A stretch of 64,000 nucleotides of DNA. Origin: JAAYLN01 sp964592855 (GTDB taxonomy: Bacteria; Verrucomicrobiota; Kiritimatiellia; RFP12; JAAYLN01). The notes below the pieces were generated by a model. It was not told the origin of the DNA, did no database searches, and saw only the letters and a list, made by a program, of their open reading frames with translations. The stretch's first letter is position 1; every line of letters begins with the position of its first letter. Location: NCBI GenBank assembly GCA_964592855.1, contig CAZQKI010000001.1, positions 1 to 64,000 on the forward strand, given 5' to 3'. Shown here piece after piece: positions 33,977 to 41,691 of this stretch. Position numbers and translations under genes: made by a program.

Positions 33977-34067
33977 TCGCACTGGCCCCCGTCGTCCCCG
34001 TCGGTAGGCGAAAAAGCAGGACACAACGACGCATTTTTCACTACGGGCGAGGACGCCCGGCTCCAGA

Positions 34068-34349
34068 TCACCTTTGTCGCGATACGGAAAGAAAGTGCCC
34101 TTCTGGCTTCCAGGCGGCGCGGTCCGATACGTCCCGCGCTACTTTTACGGCCGCATTGATCCGGGCGTGAGCGGTAGAGCGGGACGTATTGGACCGCTCA
34201 AAGTCAATCGAGCGCATCCTGAACGTAAATGACTCACCACCGAGGGTCGCGCCGCGCCGCTGCATCAGTGCCAGCACATTGCGATCCCCGACATCGGTTT
34301 CATCGTTGGCGATGTCGCGAACGCCGTCGGTTCCGAACATTTTGCTCAT
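34068..34349 (-). pseudogene. glmM: glmM relic (phosphoglucosamine mutase with a large internal deletion)
   Basis: The frame starts MSKMFGTDGVRDIAN, the conserved N-terminus of GlmM, and then jumps directly to DETDVGDRNVLALMQ followed by RRGATLGGES. The latter matches the VGDRYVLE...LGGEQSGH segment normally some 300 residues further on. The phosphoserine loop and all other catalytic parts are gone. After LGGES the homology stops and the frame runs into the hairpin at 34119-34197. The ATG overlaps the stop of the GlmU-like gene (ATGA), so this was once a translationally coupled glmU-like/glmM pair. GlmM converts glucosamine-6-P to glucosamine-1-P, so an intact copy should exist elsewhere if the cell makes peptidoglycan. 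Confidence 0.8.
34119..34197. repeat. REP/MITE-like hairpin inside the glmM relic
   Basis: The arms GCGGTCCGATACGTCCCGC (34119-34137) and GCGGGACGTATTGGACCGC (34179-34197) match as reverse complements at 18 of 19 positions, with a 41-base loop. The geometry resembles that of 15231-15316. It lies a few codons beyond the last recognisable GlmM residues. Confidence 0.8.
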
Positions 34350-35524
34350 GGTGTGCCTGTTTCCCAGTGTCCTGCAACGGCATCCGCGATACGTTGCAGC
34401 CAGGCTGTGCCTGCCTGTCGGGCCGCCGCCGGCAGCGATTGGATGGCTTCGATATACGTTGGCTGGCGGTTGATGGCGATTGCGGCCGTTAGTTCCTCCG
34501 GGGGGATGAAGCCGGCGGTTTTCGGGATGAAGATCATCTGCTCCAGCCTGGGGCGCAGGGCCAGCAGGCGCTGGTGCGACGCATGCGGGCCCGGGGCGTC
34601 GGCGATTTTTCCGGCCAATCTTTCCAGTTGAGTGGCGCGCTCGGCCGCCGCCGCCGCCAGCAGTTGCTGTGCGCCGCGCAGGCAGGCCTGTGCGTAGGGG
34701 TCACCGGGGGTGAGCAGGGGTCGGATGCAGGCGTACCAGGCGGCGAGCGCATGGAGGTTGCCGGCATACGTGAAATTATTGCGGCAGACGCGGTCAATGT
34801 CGCCGTATTGATTCAGGTTGTATGGCGTCTCCGTCCGCTGGCCGCCGCCCGGTCCGCCGATGAGCAGCCCTTCCTCCACCACGTCGCGGCGCCAGACCGT
34901 CCCGGCGGCCAGCACGGTGCCGTAGGCGATCCGGACCGGCCCGACCAGCCCGCCCTGTCCGCCGAGGAAAATCGGGAGACGGTCGAGCATCACGCCGCGC
35001 GGAACATCGCCGATGAGCGAGGCGGTGGCCTTGTCCTGTCGGGCGGTGAAGTTGAAGTGGATATACGAGGACCCGACTTCGCTGTGTTCCTTGGGCCCGG
35101 TGCCGCCAGCCATCAGGCAGTCGCAGAAGTTGATCAGGCTGCCGAGCGTGACAAACGGCATCAGAATGGTCTGCTTGAGACCGACGGTATGGGCGCAGGA
35201 CGCCTGCTCCTCGAGCAGGGTGCCGGGGCGGATGTGCGCACCGGAGCCGGCCGCCGCGCCGTCGAGGAACACCGCTTCCTCGGCGAAGCCGCCGCAGAAG
35301 CGCACCCCGCGGCCGAGACGGCAGTTGATCAGCGTCGCCGGCGCCTCCGCGCCGATGCGGCAGCCCGGGCCGATGGAGGTGTCTCCGCCGCTGATGCGGC
35401 ATCCGGGATGGATTTCCGCTCCGGGTGAAATCTGTTCCGGGGAAACGTCCAGCGTCACGGTTTCGGGATGGTGCACCACCACGCCACGGTCAATGAACCA
35501 CCGGTTGTCACTGGTTGTGAACAT
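34346..35524 (-). CDS. Left-handed beta-helix (hexapeptide) protein, GlmU C-terminal-like
   Basis: A 392-residue protein. Residues of about 20-260 show hexapeptide repeats of a left-handed beta-helix (ISPGAEIHPGCRI, TSIGPGCRIGAEA, GSGAHIRPGTLL, and later GLVGPVRIAYGTVLAAGTVW). The rest is a helical C-terminal domain. The pyrophosphorylase domain of true GlmU is absent, so it could be the acyltransferase half, or the GlmU-like sugar-nucleotide protein annotated in PVC bacteria. It lies exactly between the stubs of glmS (upstream, minus) and glmM (downstream, 4-base overlap), which ties it to UDP-GlcNAc metabolism. It is intact while its partners are gutted. Confidence 0.72.
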   Translation of the reverse strand: MFTTSDNRWFIDRGVVVHHPETVTLDVSPEQISPGAEIHPGCRISGGDTSIGPGCRIGAEAPATLINCRLGRGVRFCGGFAEEAVFLDGAAAGSGAHIRPGTLLEEQASCAHTVGLKQTILMPFVTLGSLINFCDCLMAGGTGPKEHSEVGSSYIHFNFTARQDKATASLIGDVPRGVMLDRLPIFLGGQGGLVGPVRIAYGTVLAAGTVWRRDVVEEGLLIGGPGGGQRTETPYNLNQYGDIDRVCRNNFTYAGNLHALAAWYACIRPLLTPGDPYAQACLRGAQQLLAAAAAERATQLERLAGKIADAPGPHASHQRLLALRPRLEQMIFIPKTAGFIPPEELTAAIAINRQPTYIEAIQSLPAAARQAGTAWLQRIADAVAGHWETGTP

Positions 35525-35538
35525 ACGCCGCCTCTACT

Positions 35539-35583
35539 CTCCGCCGCCTTGCGGCGGCCTGCATAGCCAACAATACCGCACAT
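35539..35583 (-). pseudogene. glmS: glmS 5' stub (first 15 codons)
   Basis: On the minus strand this reads MCGIVGYAGRRKAAE, the start of glutamine-fructose-6-phosphate aminotransferase including the catalytic Cys2 of the glutaminase domain. Right after this the homology ends. The frame runs on, without GlmS features, into the start of the GlmU-like gene and stops at 35455. More than 590 codons are missing. With the glmM relic on the other side of the GlmU-like gene, this marks a former glmS-glmU-glmM amino-sugar operon. Confidence 0.8.
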
Positions 35584-35747
35584 TTCGAAAACGCCCCGAT
35601 CCCCGGTCATGGTCGGCTGCTCATCGGCGACCCGATCCGCAGAAGCCCGAATCAGGTCGGAACCGATCAGCGACACCCATCCAAGAGCGTTAGCATGTCA
35701 AAAGCCTGTGCCGTCTGTCAAACGGGCTTTGCGATCAACGAAATCGC

Positions 35748-35776
35748 TTACGATGCCGAATAAGTTTTGTTATCAT
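35748..35776 (+). promoter_or_regulatory. Sigma-70-type promoter for tpx-purL
   Basis: TTACGA (35748-35753) and TATCAT (35771-35776) are spaced by 17 bases and lie about 45 bases upstream of the tpx start. The pair matches the consensus at 4 of 6 positions in the first box and 5 of 6 in the second. It lies in the 242-base gap after the glmS stub. Confidence 0.5.
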
Positions 35777-35825
35777 GGCTGCGGTTCTGGTTGAAGAATG
35801 GATACGGACTAAGGGAGAGATTGAT

Positions 35826-36326
35826 ATGTCACAGACTGCATTCAAAGGTTCGGCCGTGCAACTTGCCGGCCAGTTTCCGCGGGTGGGTTCGCCAGCGCCG
35901 GGGTTTGCCTTGGTTGGCGGAGATCTCGGGAACTACGCCCTGGCTGACGCCAAGGGCAAGTGGACGGTTCTTAATATCTTTCCGAGCATTGACACGGGGG
36001 TCTGCGCCCAGTCGGTCCGCCGGTTCAATGCGGACGCCACCAAGCGTCCGGATGCGCAGGTGCTGTGCATTTCGGCCGACCTTCCTTTTGCCCAGGGGCG
36101 GTTCTGCGCCGCGGAGGGGTTGGACCGCGTCAAGACGCTCTCCTGTTTCCGGTCGCCTGCGTTCGGCAGGGACTACGGCGTTCTGATCGAGTCGTCGCCG
36201 TTGGCCGGTCTGCTGGCGCGCGCCGTGGTGGTGATGGATCCCGCAGGCGTCGTGCGCTATGTGCAACTGGTGCCGGAAATCACGCAGGAGCCGGATTACG
36301 ACGCGGCGCTTCGCGCGATCCCCTGA
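35826..36326 (+). CDS. tpx: Thiol peroxidase (atypical 2-Cys peroxiredoxin)
   Basis: A 166-residue Tpx that reduces hydrogen peroxide and alkyl hydroperoxides with thioredoxin. The peroxidatic Cys60 lies in PSIDTGVCAQSVRRF and the resolving Cys94 in AQGRFC, positions equivalent to those of E. coli Tpx (61 and 95). The N-terminus, AVQLAGQFPRVGSPAPGF, is typical. AGGGAGA precedes the ATG at 35826; the longer upstream frame has no homology. It is followed after 30 bases by purL, so the two may share a transcript. It fits a cell that needs peroxide defence despite an anaerobic-looking gene set. Confidence 0.95.
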   Translation: MSQTAFKGSAVQLAGQFPRVGSPAPGFALVGGDLGNYALADAKGKWTVLNIFPSIDTGVCAQSVRRFNADATKRPDAQVLCISADLPFAQGRFCAAEGLDRVKTLSCFRSPAFGRDYGVLIESSPLAGLLARAVVVMDPAGVVRYVQLVPEITQEPDYDAALRAIP

Positions 36327-36356
36327 CGCGGATTCCTCATTTCTGGAGCGCATACT

Positions 36357-39300
36357 GTGAGTTTGATCATTTGGCAGGGCGGGGCGGCTTGCTCCCAGTT
36401 TCGTTTGGATGCCTTGTGCGAGGGGCTGGCCAGGTGTCTGCCCAAGCAGGGGAAGTTCACCGTCACCGCGGAGTTCATCTACTGTCTGGAAGCGGCGGAT
36501 CCCCTGCCGGCGGCTGTCGAGAAGCGCTGCTGCGCCCTGCTGAATGCCCTTGCCCGGCCCCCGGCGGCCGGCGGATTTCTGGTCGTGCCGCGCATGGGGA
36601 CGATCTCGCCGTGGTCCTCCAAAGCGACCGTGATCCTGCAGAATTGCGGCATCACCGAGGTGCGCCGGGTGGAGCGGGGGATCCGGTATGTCGTCTCCGA
36701 TCAGGCCGGGGACGTGGTTCCGCTGCCGGCGCTCGGTGCGGCGCTGCAGGTGTTTCACGACCGGATGACCGAGGGGGTCTACGAATCGCTCGATGCCATT
36801 TTCGACCACCGGCCCCCGGCCCCCGGCCGGAGCTTCGACGTGCTGGCCAGGGGACGCGCCGCGCTTGACGAGGCCAACCAGGAGATGGGCCTGGCCCTGA
36901 GCCACGAGGAAATCGTCTACCTGGCCAAGGCCTTCACCCAGGCCAAGCGCAATCCAACGGACACCGAGCTGGTCATGTTCGGCCAGGTCAACTCCGAGCA
37001 TTGCCGCCACAAGATCTTCAACTCGGCCTGGATCATCGATGGCGAGAAGCAGAGTGAATCGCTTTTCGGGATGATCCGCAACACGCACAAGTGTCATCCG
37101 CAATACACGCTCTCGGCCTACAGTGACAATGCTGCGGTGGCGGAGGGACATGCCGCGCAAGCTTTCCGCATCGTGCCGGCCACGCATGAATATCGCTTCG
37201 AGCCGGATCAGCTCGACCTGGTGATGAAGGTCGAAACCCACAATCATCCGACCGCGATCGCCCCCTTCCCCGGTGCGGCCACCGGCGTGGGCGGAGAGAT
37301 CCGCGACGAAAGCGCGACGGGGCGCGGCAGCCGGAGCAATGCCGGCCTTTCGGGGCTGATCGTTTCGAACCTGAATGTCCCCGGCTACACGATGCCCTGG
37401 GAAAAGGAACTGGCGCCCTTTCCCGGACGTCTGGCATCGCCGCTATCCATCATGATCGACGGACCCCTCGGCGGCGCCGCCTTCGGCAACGAGTTCGGCC
37501 GACCCCAGCTCTGCGGCATCTTCCGCACCTACGAAGAACGGGTGGGGGATGTGCTGCGCGGCTACCACAAGCCCATCATGATCGCCGGCGGCATGGGCGC
37601 GATCCGGCGGAGCCTGATCCACAAGCACGAGGTTCCGCCGGGAGCCCTGCTCGTTCAGATCGGCGGCCCCGCGATGCGCATCGGTCTCGGGGGCGGCGCG
37701 GCCTCGTCCATGGCCTCCGGCAGCAACGCCGAAAACCTCGACTTCGACTCGGTGCAGCGCGGCAATCCCGAAATGCAGCGCCGGTGCCAGGAGGTCATCG
37801 AGGTCTGCGTCGCCCTGGGCGAGGACAACCCGATCCACAGCATTCACGATGTCGGGGCGGGGGGACTTTCCAACGCCTTTCCCGAACTCGTCGAGAAGTG
37901 CGGGGCCGACTTCCAGCTGCGCCAGGTCGGCAACGAAGAGCTGTCGATGAACCCCATGGAGATCTGGTGCTGCGAAGCGCAGGAGCGCTATGTGCTCGCC
38001 ATCCGTCCCGATTCCCGCGCATCGTTCGCCGCCATCTGCGCCCGCGAGCGCTGCCCCGTGGCCTTCGTGGGTGTCGCCCGCGAGGACCGCCAGCTCGTGC
38101 TGGCGGACGCGCATTTCGGCAACCGCCCGATCGACATGGCGCTGGAGGTCTTCTTCGGCAAACCGCCCCGCATGCTCCGCGACGTGAAGCGCCAGAAGAC
38201 GCCCCTGACCGACCTGGACTTCGCCGGCGTGACGCCGCGGGCGGCCCTGGAGCGGGTGCTGCGTCTGCCCGCCGTGGCCTCCAAGAGTTTCCTGGTCACG
38301 ATCGCCGACCGCAGCGTGACGGGACTGGTGCACCGCGACCAGATGGTCGGCCCCTATCAGCTCCCCCTGGCCGACTGCGGCGTGACGGTCACCGGCTATC
38401 AGGCCTGCGACGGAAGCGCGATGGCGATGGGCGAGCGGACGCCGATCGCGGTGATCGATGCGCCCGCCTCCGGCCGCATGGCCGTTGGCGAAGCCCTGAC
38501 CAACCTGATGGGAACGGCCATCGGCCCCATCGGCCGCGTCAAGCTCTCCGCCAACTGGATGTGTGCGTGCGGCGAAGGCGGCGAGGACGTCGAGCTCTTC
38601 AACACCGTGAAGGCCGTCGGGCTGGATCTTTGTCCTGCACTGGGCCTCTCGATTCCCGTGGGGAAGGATTCGCTTTCGATGCGGACGCTGTGGAGCGGCC
38701 CAGACGGAACCGCCTACCGCCAGCATGCGCCGCTGAGCCTGATCGTGACGGCCTTTGCGGCCGTTTCGGATGTGCGGCTGACCGCGACCCCCGACCTGAA
38801 GCCCGGGAGTTCCGCCCTCCTGCTGATCGACCTGGGTTGCGGGAAGAACCGGCTCGGCGGAAGCGCGCTGGCGCAGGTCTTCAATCAGACCGGCAGCCCG
38901 TGCGTCGACCTGGACGATCCCGCGCGGTTCCGCAACCTGTTCGATGCCATTCAGGCGCTGATCGAGAACCGGAAGATCCTGGCCTATCATGACCGTTCGG
39001 ACGGCGGCGCCGTCATCACGCTGGCCGAGATGGCGATGGCCGGAGGACGCGGCGTCACGGTCAACCTCCCCGGGGACCCCGAAAAACCGCTGCCCGCGCT
39101 CTTCAGCGAGGAGCTGGGCGTGATCCTGCAGGTTCTCGACAAGGATCTGGAGGAAGTCCATGTCTGCCTCGAGGCCCATGGCTTGCTGGATTGCACGCGC
39201 CTGATCGGCTCGGTGCGCGAGGATCGCGACTTCATCGTCCAGGTGGGCGGCGTGGCCGCGGTCAAGAGCAGCCTCCCCGCCCTCCGCGCGATGTGGTCGG

Positions 39301-40241
39301 AACTGAGCTGGCAGATGCAGCGGTTGCGCGACAATCCGGCCACCGCCGACTCGGAGTTCGAAATCGCCAAGGAGACGGACGATCCCGGTCTGCAGTATCA
39401 CCTGACCTACGGACCCGACGAACGCCCCGTTCCGCTGCCTTCCGCCGCCGAAGTGACGCAGCCGCCGCGCGTCGCGATCCTGCGGGAGGAAGGGGTGAAC
39501 GGGCATGTCGAAATGGCCGCCGCCATGTCGCTGGCGGGACTTTGCTCCATCGATGTCCACATGACCGACTTGTCGGAGGGGCGGGCCGATCTTGCGGACT
39601 TCGCGGGGATGGTGGCCTGCGGCGGCTTTTCCTACGGCGATGTTCTGGGAGCCGGCTCGGGGTGGGCGCGCAGCATCCTCTTCAGTGATCGGCTGTCGGC
39701 GATGTTCAAGACCTTTTTCCATCGGGCCGACACCTTCGCGCTCGGTGTCTGCAACGGCTGCCAGATGCTCTCGCAGCTCAGTGGCCTCATTCCCGGAGCC
39801 GAGCATTGGCCGAAATTCCAACGCAACGTCAGCGAGCAGTTCGAGGCCCGCCTGGCCACCGTCGAGATTCTGGATTCGCCGTCGGTGCTGCTCAAGGGCA
39901 TGGCCGGATCGCGTGTCCCCGTGGTCGTCTCGCACGGCGAGGGCCAGGCGGTCTTTGCCCGGGAGTCGGACCGCGAGACGATGATCGGCCGGCAGCTGAC
40001 GGCCGTGCGCTACGTGGACGGCTCGGGCGCGGCCACCGAGCGGTTTCCGTGGAATCCGAACGGATCGTCTGGCGGGCTCACGGGATTCACGACGCGCGAT
40101 GGACGCGCCACGATCATGATGCCGCACCCCGAGCGCGGGTTCCGCGCCGTGCAGGTCTCGTACCGCCCGGCGGCCTTTTTCACGGGAGAGGCGGGCCCCT
40201 GGATGCGGTTGTTCCGAAATGCGCGTGCGTTCTGCCGCTGA
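36357..40241 (+). CDS. purL: Phosphoribosylformylglycinamidine synthase (single-chain PurL)
   Basis: A 1294-residue large-type PurL catalysing the ATP- and glutamine-dependent step from FGAR to FGAM in purine synthesis. It combines a PurS-like N-terminus, the two-lobed synthase (VETHNHPTAIAPFPGAATGVGG near residue 290, and ETHNHP-type and DGGAVITLAEMA motifs) and a C-terminal class I glutamine amidotransferase. Its catalytic Cys is in ALGVCNGCQM (about residue 1131) and its His/Glu in PHPERGF (about 1260). It starts with GTG at 36357, with GGAG nine bases upstream. No frameshift or missing domain was seen. Confidence 0.96.
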   Translation: MSLIIWQGGAACSQFRLDALCEGLARCLPKQGKFTVTAEFIYCLEAADPLPAAVEKRCCALLNALARPPAAGGFLVVPRMGTISPWSSKATVILQNCGITEVRRVERGIRYVVSDQAGDVVPLPALGAALQVFHDRMTEGVYESLDAIFDHRPPAPGRSFDVLARGRAALDEANQEMGLALSHEEIVYLAKAFTQAKRNPTDTELVMFGQVNSEHCRHKIFNSAWIIDGEKQSESLFGMIRNTHKCHPQYTLSAYSDNAAVAEGHAAQAFRIVPATHEYRFEPDQLDLVMKVETHNHPTAIAPFPGAATGVGGEIRDESATGRGSRSNAGLSGLIVSNLNVPGYTMPWEKELAPFPGRLASPLSIMIDGPLGGAAFGNEFGRPQLCGIFRTYEERVGDVLRGYHKPIMIAGGMGAIRRSLIHKHEVPPGALLVQIGGPAMRIGLGGGAASSMASGSNAENLDFDSVQRGNPEMQRRCQEVIEVCVALGEDNPIHSIHDVGAGGLSNAFPELVEKCGADFQLRQVGNEELSMNPMEIWCCEAQERYVLAIRPDSRASFAAICARERCPVAFVGVAREDRQLVLADAHFGNRPIDMALEVFFGKPPRMLRDVKRQKTPLTDLDFAGVTPRAALERVLRLPAVASKSFLVTIADRSVTGLVHRDQMVGPYQLPLADCGVTVTGYQACDGSAMAMGERTPIAVIDAPASGRMAVGEALTNLMGTAIGPIGRVKLSANWMCACGEGGEDVELFNTVKAVGLDLCPALGLSIPVGKDSLSMRTLWSGPDGTAYRQHAPLSLIVTAFAAVSDVRLTATPDLKPGSSALLLIDLGCGKNRLGGSALAQVFNQTGSPCVDLDDPARFRNLFDAIQALIENRKILAYHDRSDGGAVITLAEMAMAGGRGVTVNLPGDPEKPLPALFSEELGVILQVLDKDLEEVHVCLEAHGLLDCTRLIGSVREDRDFIVQVGGVAAVKSSLPALRAMWSELSWQMQRLRDNPATADSEFEIAKETDDPGLQYHLTYGPDERPVPLPSAAEVTQPPRVAILREEGVNGHVEMAAAMSLAGLCSIDVHMTDLSEGRADLADFAGMVACGGFSYGDVLGAGSGWARSILFSDRLSAMFKTFFHRADTFALGVCNGCQMLSQLSGLIPGAEHWPKFQRNVSEQFEARLATVEILDSPSVLLKGMAGSRVPVVVSHGEGQAVFARESDRETMIGRQLTAVRYVDGSGAATERFPWNPNGSSGGLTGFTTRDGRATIMMPHPERGFRAVQVSYRPAAFFTGEAGPWMRLFRNARAFCR

Positions 40242-40257
40242 TCAGGAGTCAATAGCG

Positions 40258-40881
40258 ATGTTCGAAAAGAGTTTGCGGGTTGTTCAGTGCTGGGATGACG
40301 GACGGGAGCAGGATCTTCAACTGTGCGACATTCTGCGCCGCCAGGGGGCCACGGCCACGTTCAATCTGAACGCCAGCGTCCTGGATCAGCCCAACCGGGC
40401 GTGGAGCCGGAACCGCGCGGTTTACGACGACTTCACCGTGGCCAACCACAGTCTCACGCACCCGCATCTGGAATCGATCCCGATCACGGCGGCACGGGCG
40501 GAGATCGTCGATGGACGGAAGCGCCTGCAGGATATCTTTGGACGCCCCGTGCTCGGTTTCGCCTATCCTTACGGGACGTACACGCCCGCCGTGATGGATG
40601 CGCTGCGCGAAGCCGGCCATGTCTATGCGCGGACGACGGTTCCTGTCGAGCAGTGCTTTCCGCCGCAGGAGCCGATGGCCTTCCATCCGAACTGTCATTT
40701 TCTGGCTCCCGATTTCTGGGAGCGCTACGAACGGTCGCGGGCCTGCGGCGTATTCTACTTCTGGGGGCATTCCTACGAGATCAAGACGGACGAGATGTGG
40801 CAGGCCTTCGAGGCGGCGATGGCGCGGATCAGCCGCGACCCGCAGGCGGCGTGGACGGAACTCGTCGATTTGTTTCGCTAG
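40258..40881 (+). CDS. Polysaccharide deacetylase (NodB family)
   Basis: A 207-residue NodB-fold protein without a signal peptide. The metal-binding motif 1 is WDDG (Asp13, Asp14) and motif 2 is NHSLTH (His64, His68). Motif 3 is FAYPYG (101-106), and HSYE near residue 180 supplies a late His. The enzyme would remove N- or O-acetyl groups from a sugar. It follows purL by 16 bases and its start has CAGGAG upstream, so it may be co-transcribed, although the functions are unrelated. Its short length and cytosolic location suggest a soluble oligosaccharide or sugar-nucleotide substrate and not cell-wall polymer. Confidence 0.9.
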   Translation: MFEKSLRVVQCWDDGREQDLQLCDILRRQGATATFNLNASVLDQPNRAWSRNRAVYDDFTVANHSLTHPHLESIPITAARAEIVDGRKRLQDIFGRPVLGFAYPYGTYTPAVMDALREAGHVYARTTVPVEQCFPPQEPMAFHPNCHFLAPDFWERYERSRACGVFYFWGHSYEIKTDEMWQAFEAAMARISRDPQAAWTELVDLFR

Positions 40882-41033
40882 CCGGCCCCGTGCGTTGCAT
40901 CCGCTGTCTTCAAACGCGAAGCGTTCCGCCACGGACGTTGAAAATGTTATGGCGAAACCGGGTGAGAACGGATAACATGAACCTGCTTTGAGTGTTTATT
41001 CATCCTGTGCGTAGCGACAAAGGGAGTTCGATC

Positions 41034-41657
41034 ATGACATTGAAAAAGTTGGACATTGCGGACGAAATGCGTAAGGGTTGGGCTCTTTTCCGGCCGAACA
41101 TGGGCCTGATGATTATCGCCGGGTTGATTGCAACCTTGCTTTCGGCTGTAACCTGCGGGATTCTCTCCGGTCCTTTGGCTGCGGGCATGTTTCTCCTGGT
41201 GCGGCGCGTGATCAAGAACGACCCCGTCAAGCCCCAGGCGGGCGACATCTTCAAGGGATTCGACTTTTTTGCGCAGGCGCTTCTGGTGTCCGTCATTTGC
41301 CTGGTCGCGATCATCCTGCTGTCGATGATCCCGGTTCTTGGACAATTGGCGGGACTCGTGGTCGCCTCGGTGATGATGTGGGCCATGCTGTTTGTGGTGC
41401 ATCAGAAGATGAAGGCCATCGATGCGTTCAAGAAGGTCTTCGGATACCTGCAAACCGGGGAATTCACGATGCCGTTGCTCTTTGCCCTCCTGACCAGCGT
41501 GGTTTCGGGACTGGGGGCGATTGCCTGCGGGATCGGCGTTTTCTTCACGATTCCGCTCAGCTACTGCATGCTCGCCTGCGCCTATGAAACACTTTTTGGC
41601 GATGCGACCGAAGGGGATGCGTCCGTTCCTCCCCCGTCAGCCGACCTGCGTATGTAG
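41034..41657 (+). CDS. Integral membrane protein of unknown function
   Basis: A 207-residue protein with hydrophobic segments at about residues 24-45, 75-97, 100-117 and 140-175, rich in Gly and Ala. Helices end in charged stretches such as RRVIKNDP and QKMKAIDAFKK. The pattern resembles small glycerophosphodiester-type or DUF975-like membrane proteins, but I cannot name a family. AAAGGGAG precedes the ATG at 41034. It stands between the deacetylase and dnaX without overlap. No catalytic motif is visible. Confidence 0.75.
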   Translation: MTLKKLDIADEMRKGWALFRPNMGLMIIAGLIATLLSAVTCGILSGPLAAGMFLLVRRVIKNDPVKPQAGDIFKGFDFFAQALLVSVICLVAIILLSMIPVLGQLAGLVVASVMMWAMLFVVHQKMKAIDAFKKVFGYLQTGEFTMPLLFALLTSVVSGLGAIACGIGVFFTIPLSYCMLACAYETLFGDATEGDASVPPPSADLRM

Positions 41658-41691
41658 AGGCCGCCCGCTGCGGGTTGCCTGTTGAAAAAGT

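Larger units (their letters stand above)
33712..34067. other. 356-bp repeat-rich intergenic region
   Basis: This contains, in order: a small TATAG...CTATA inverted repeat (33720-33736); a perfect 9-base stem CTGGCGGCC/GGCCGCCAG with a three-base loop at 33788-33808; three tandem 12-base units (33832-33867); two copies of GTTGGATCAAG; and the long TCG/GAC hairpin at 33920-33976. No coding features are convincing. The density of small repeats suggests an insertion hot spot or old mobile-element debris. Confidence 0.6.

Noticed and set aside
35700..35731. AAAGCC...GGGCTTT hairpin as a terminator
   Set aside because: The stem is only six to seven base pairs with a long loop and no T-run; kept only as part of the promoter region of tpx.
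37443..40127. 894-codon open frame antisense to purL
   Set aside because: It is the complementary shadow of the G+C-rich purL gene; its translation is rich in Arg/His/Gly and has no domain, start signal or homology.
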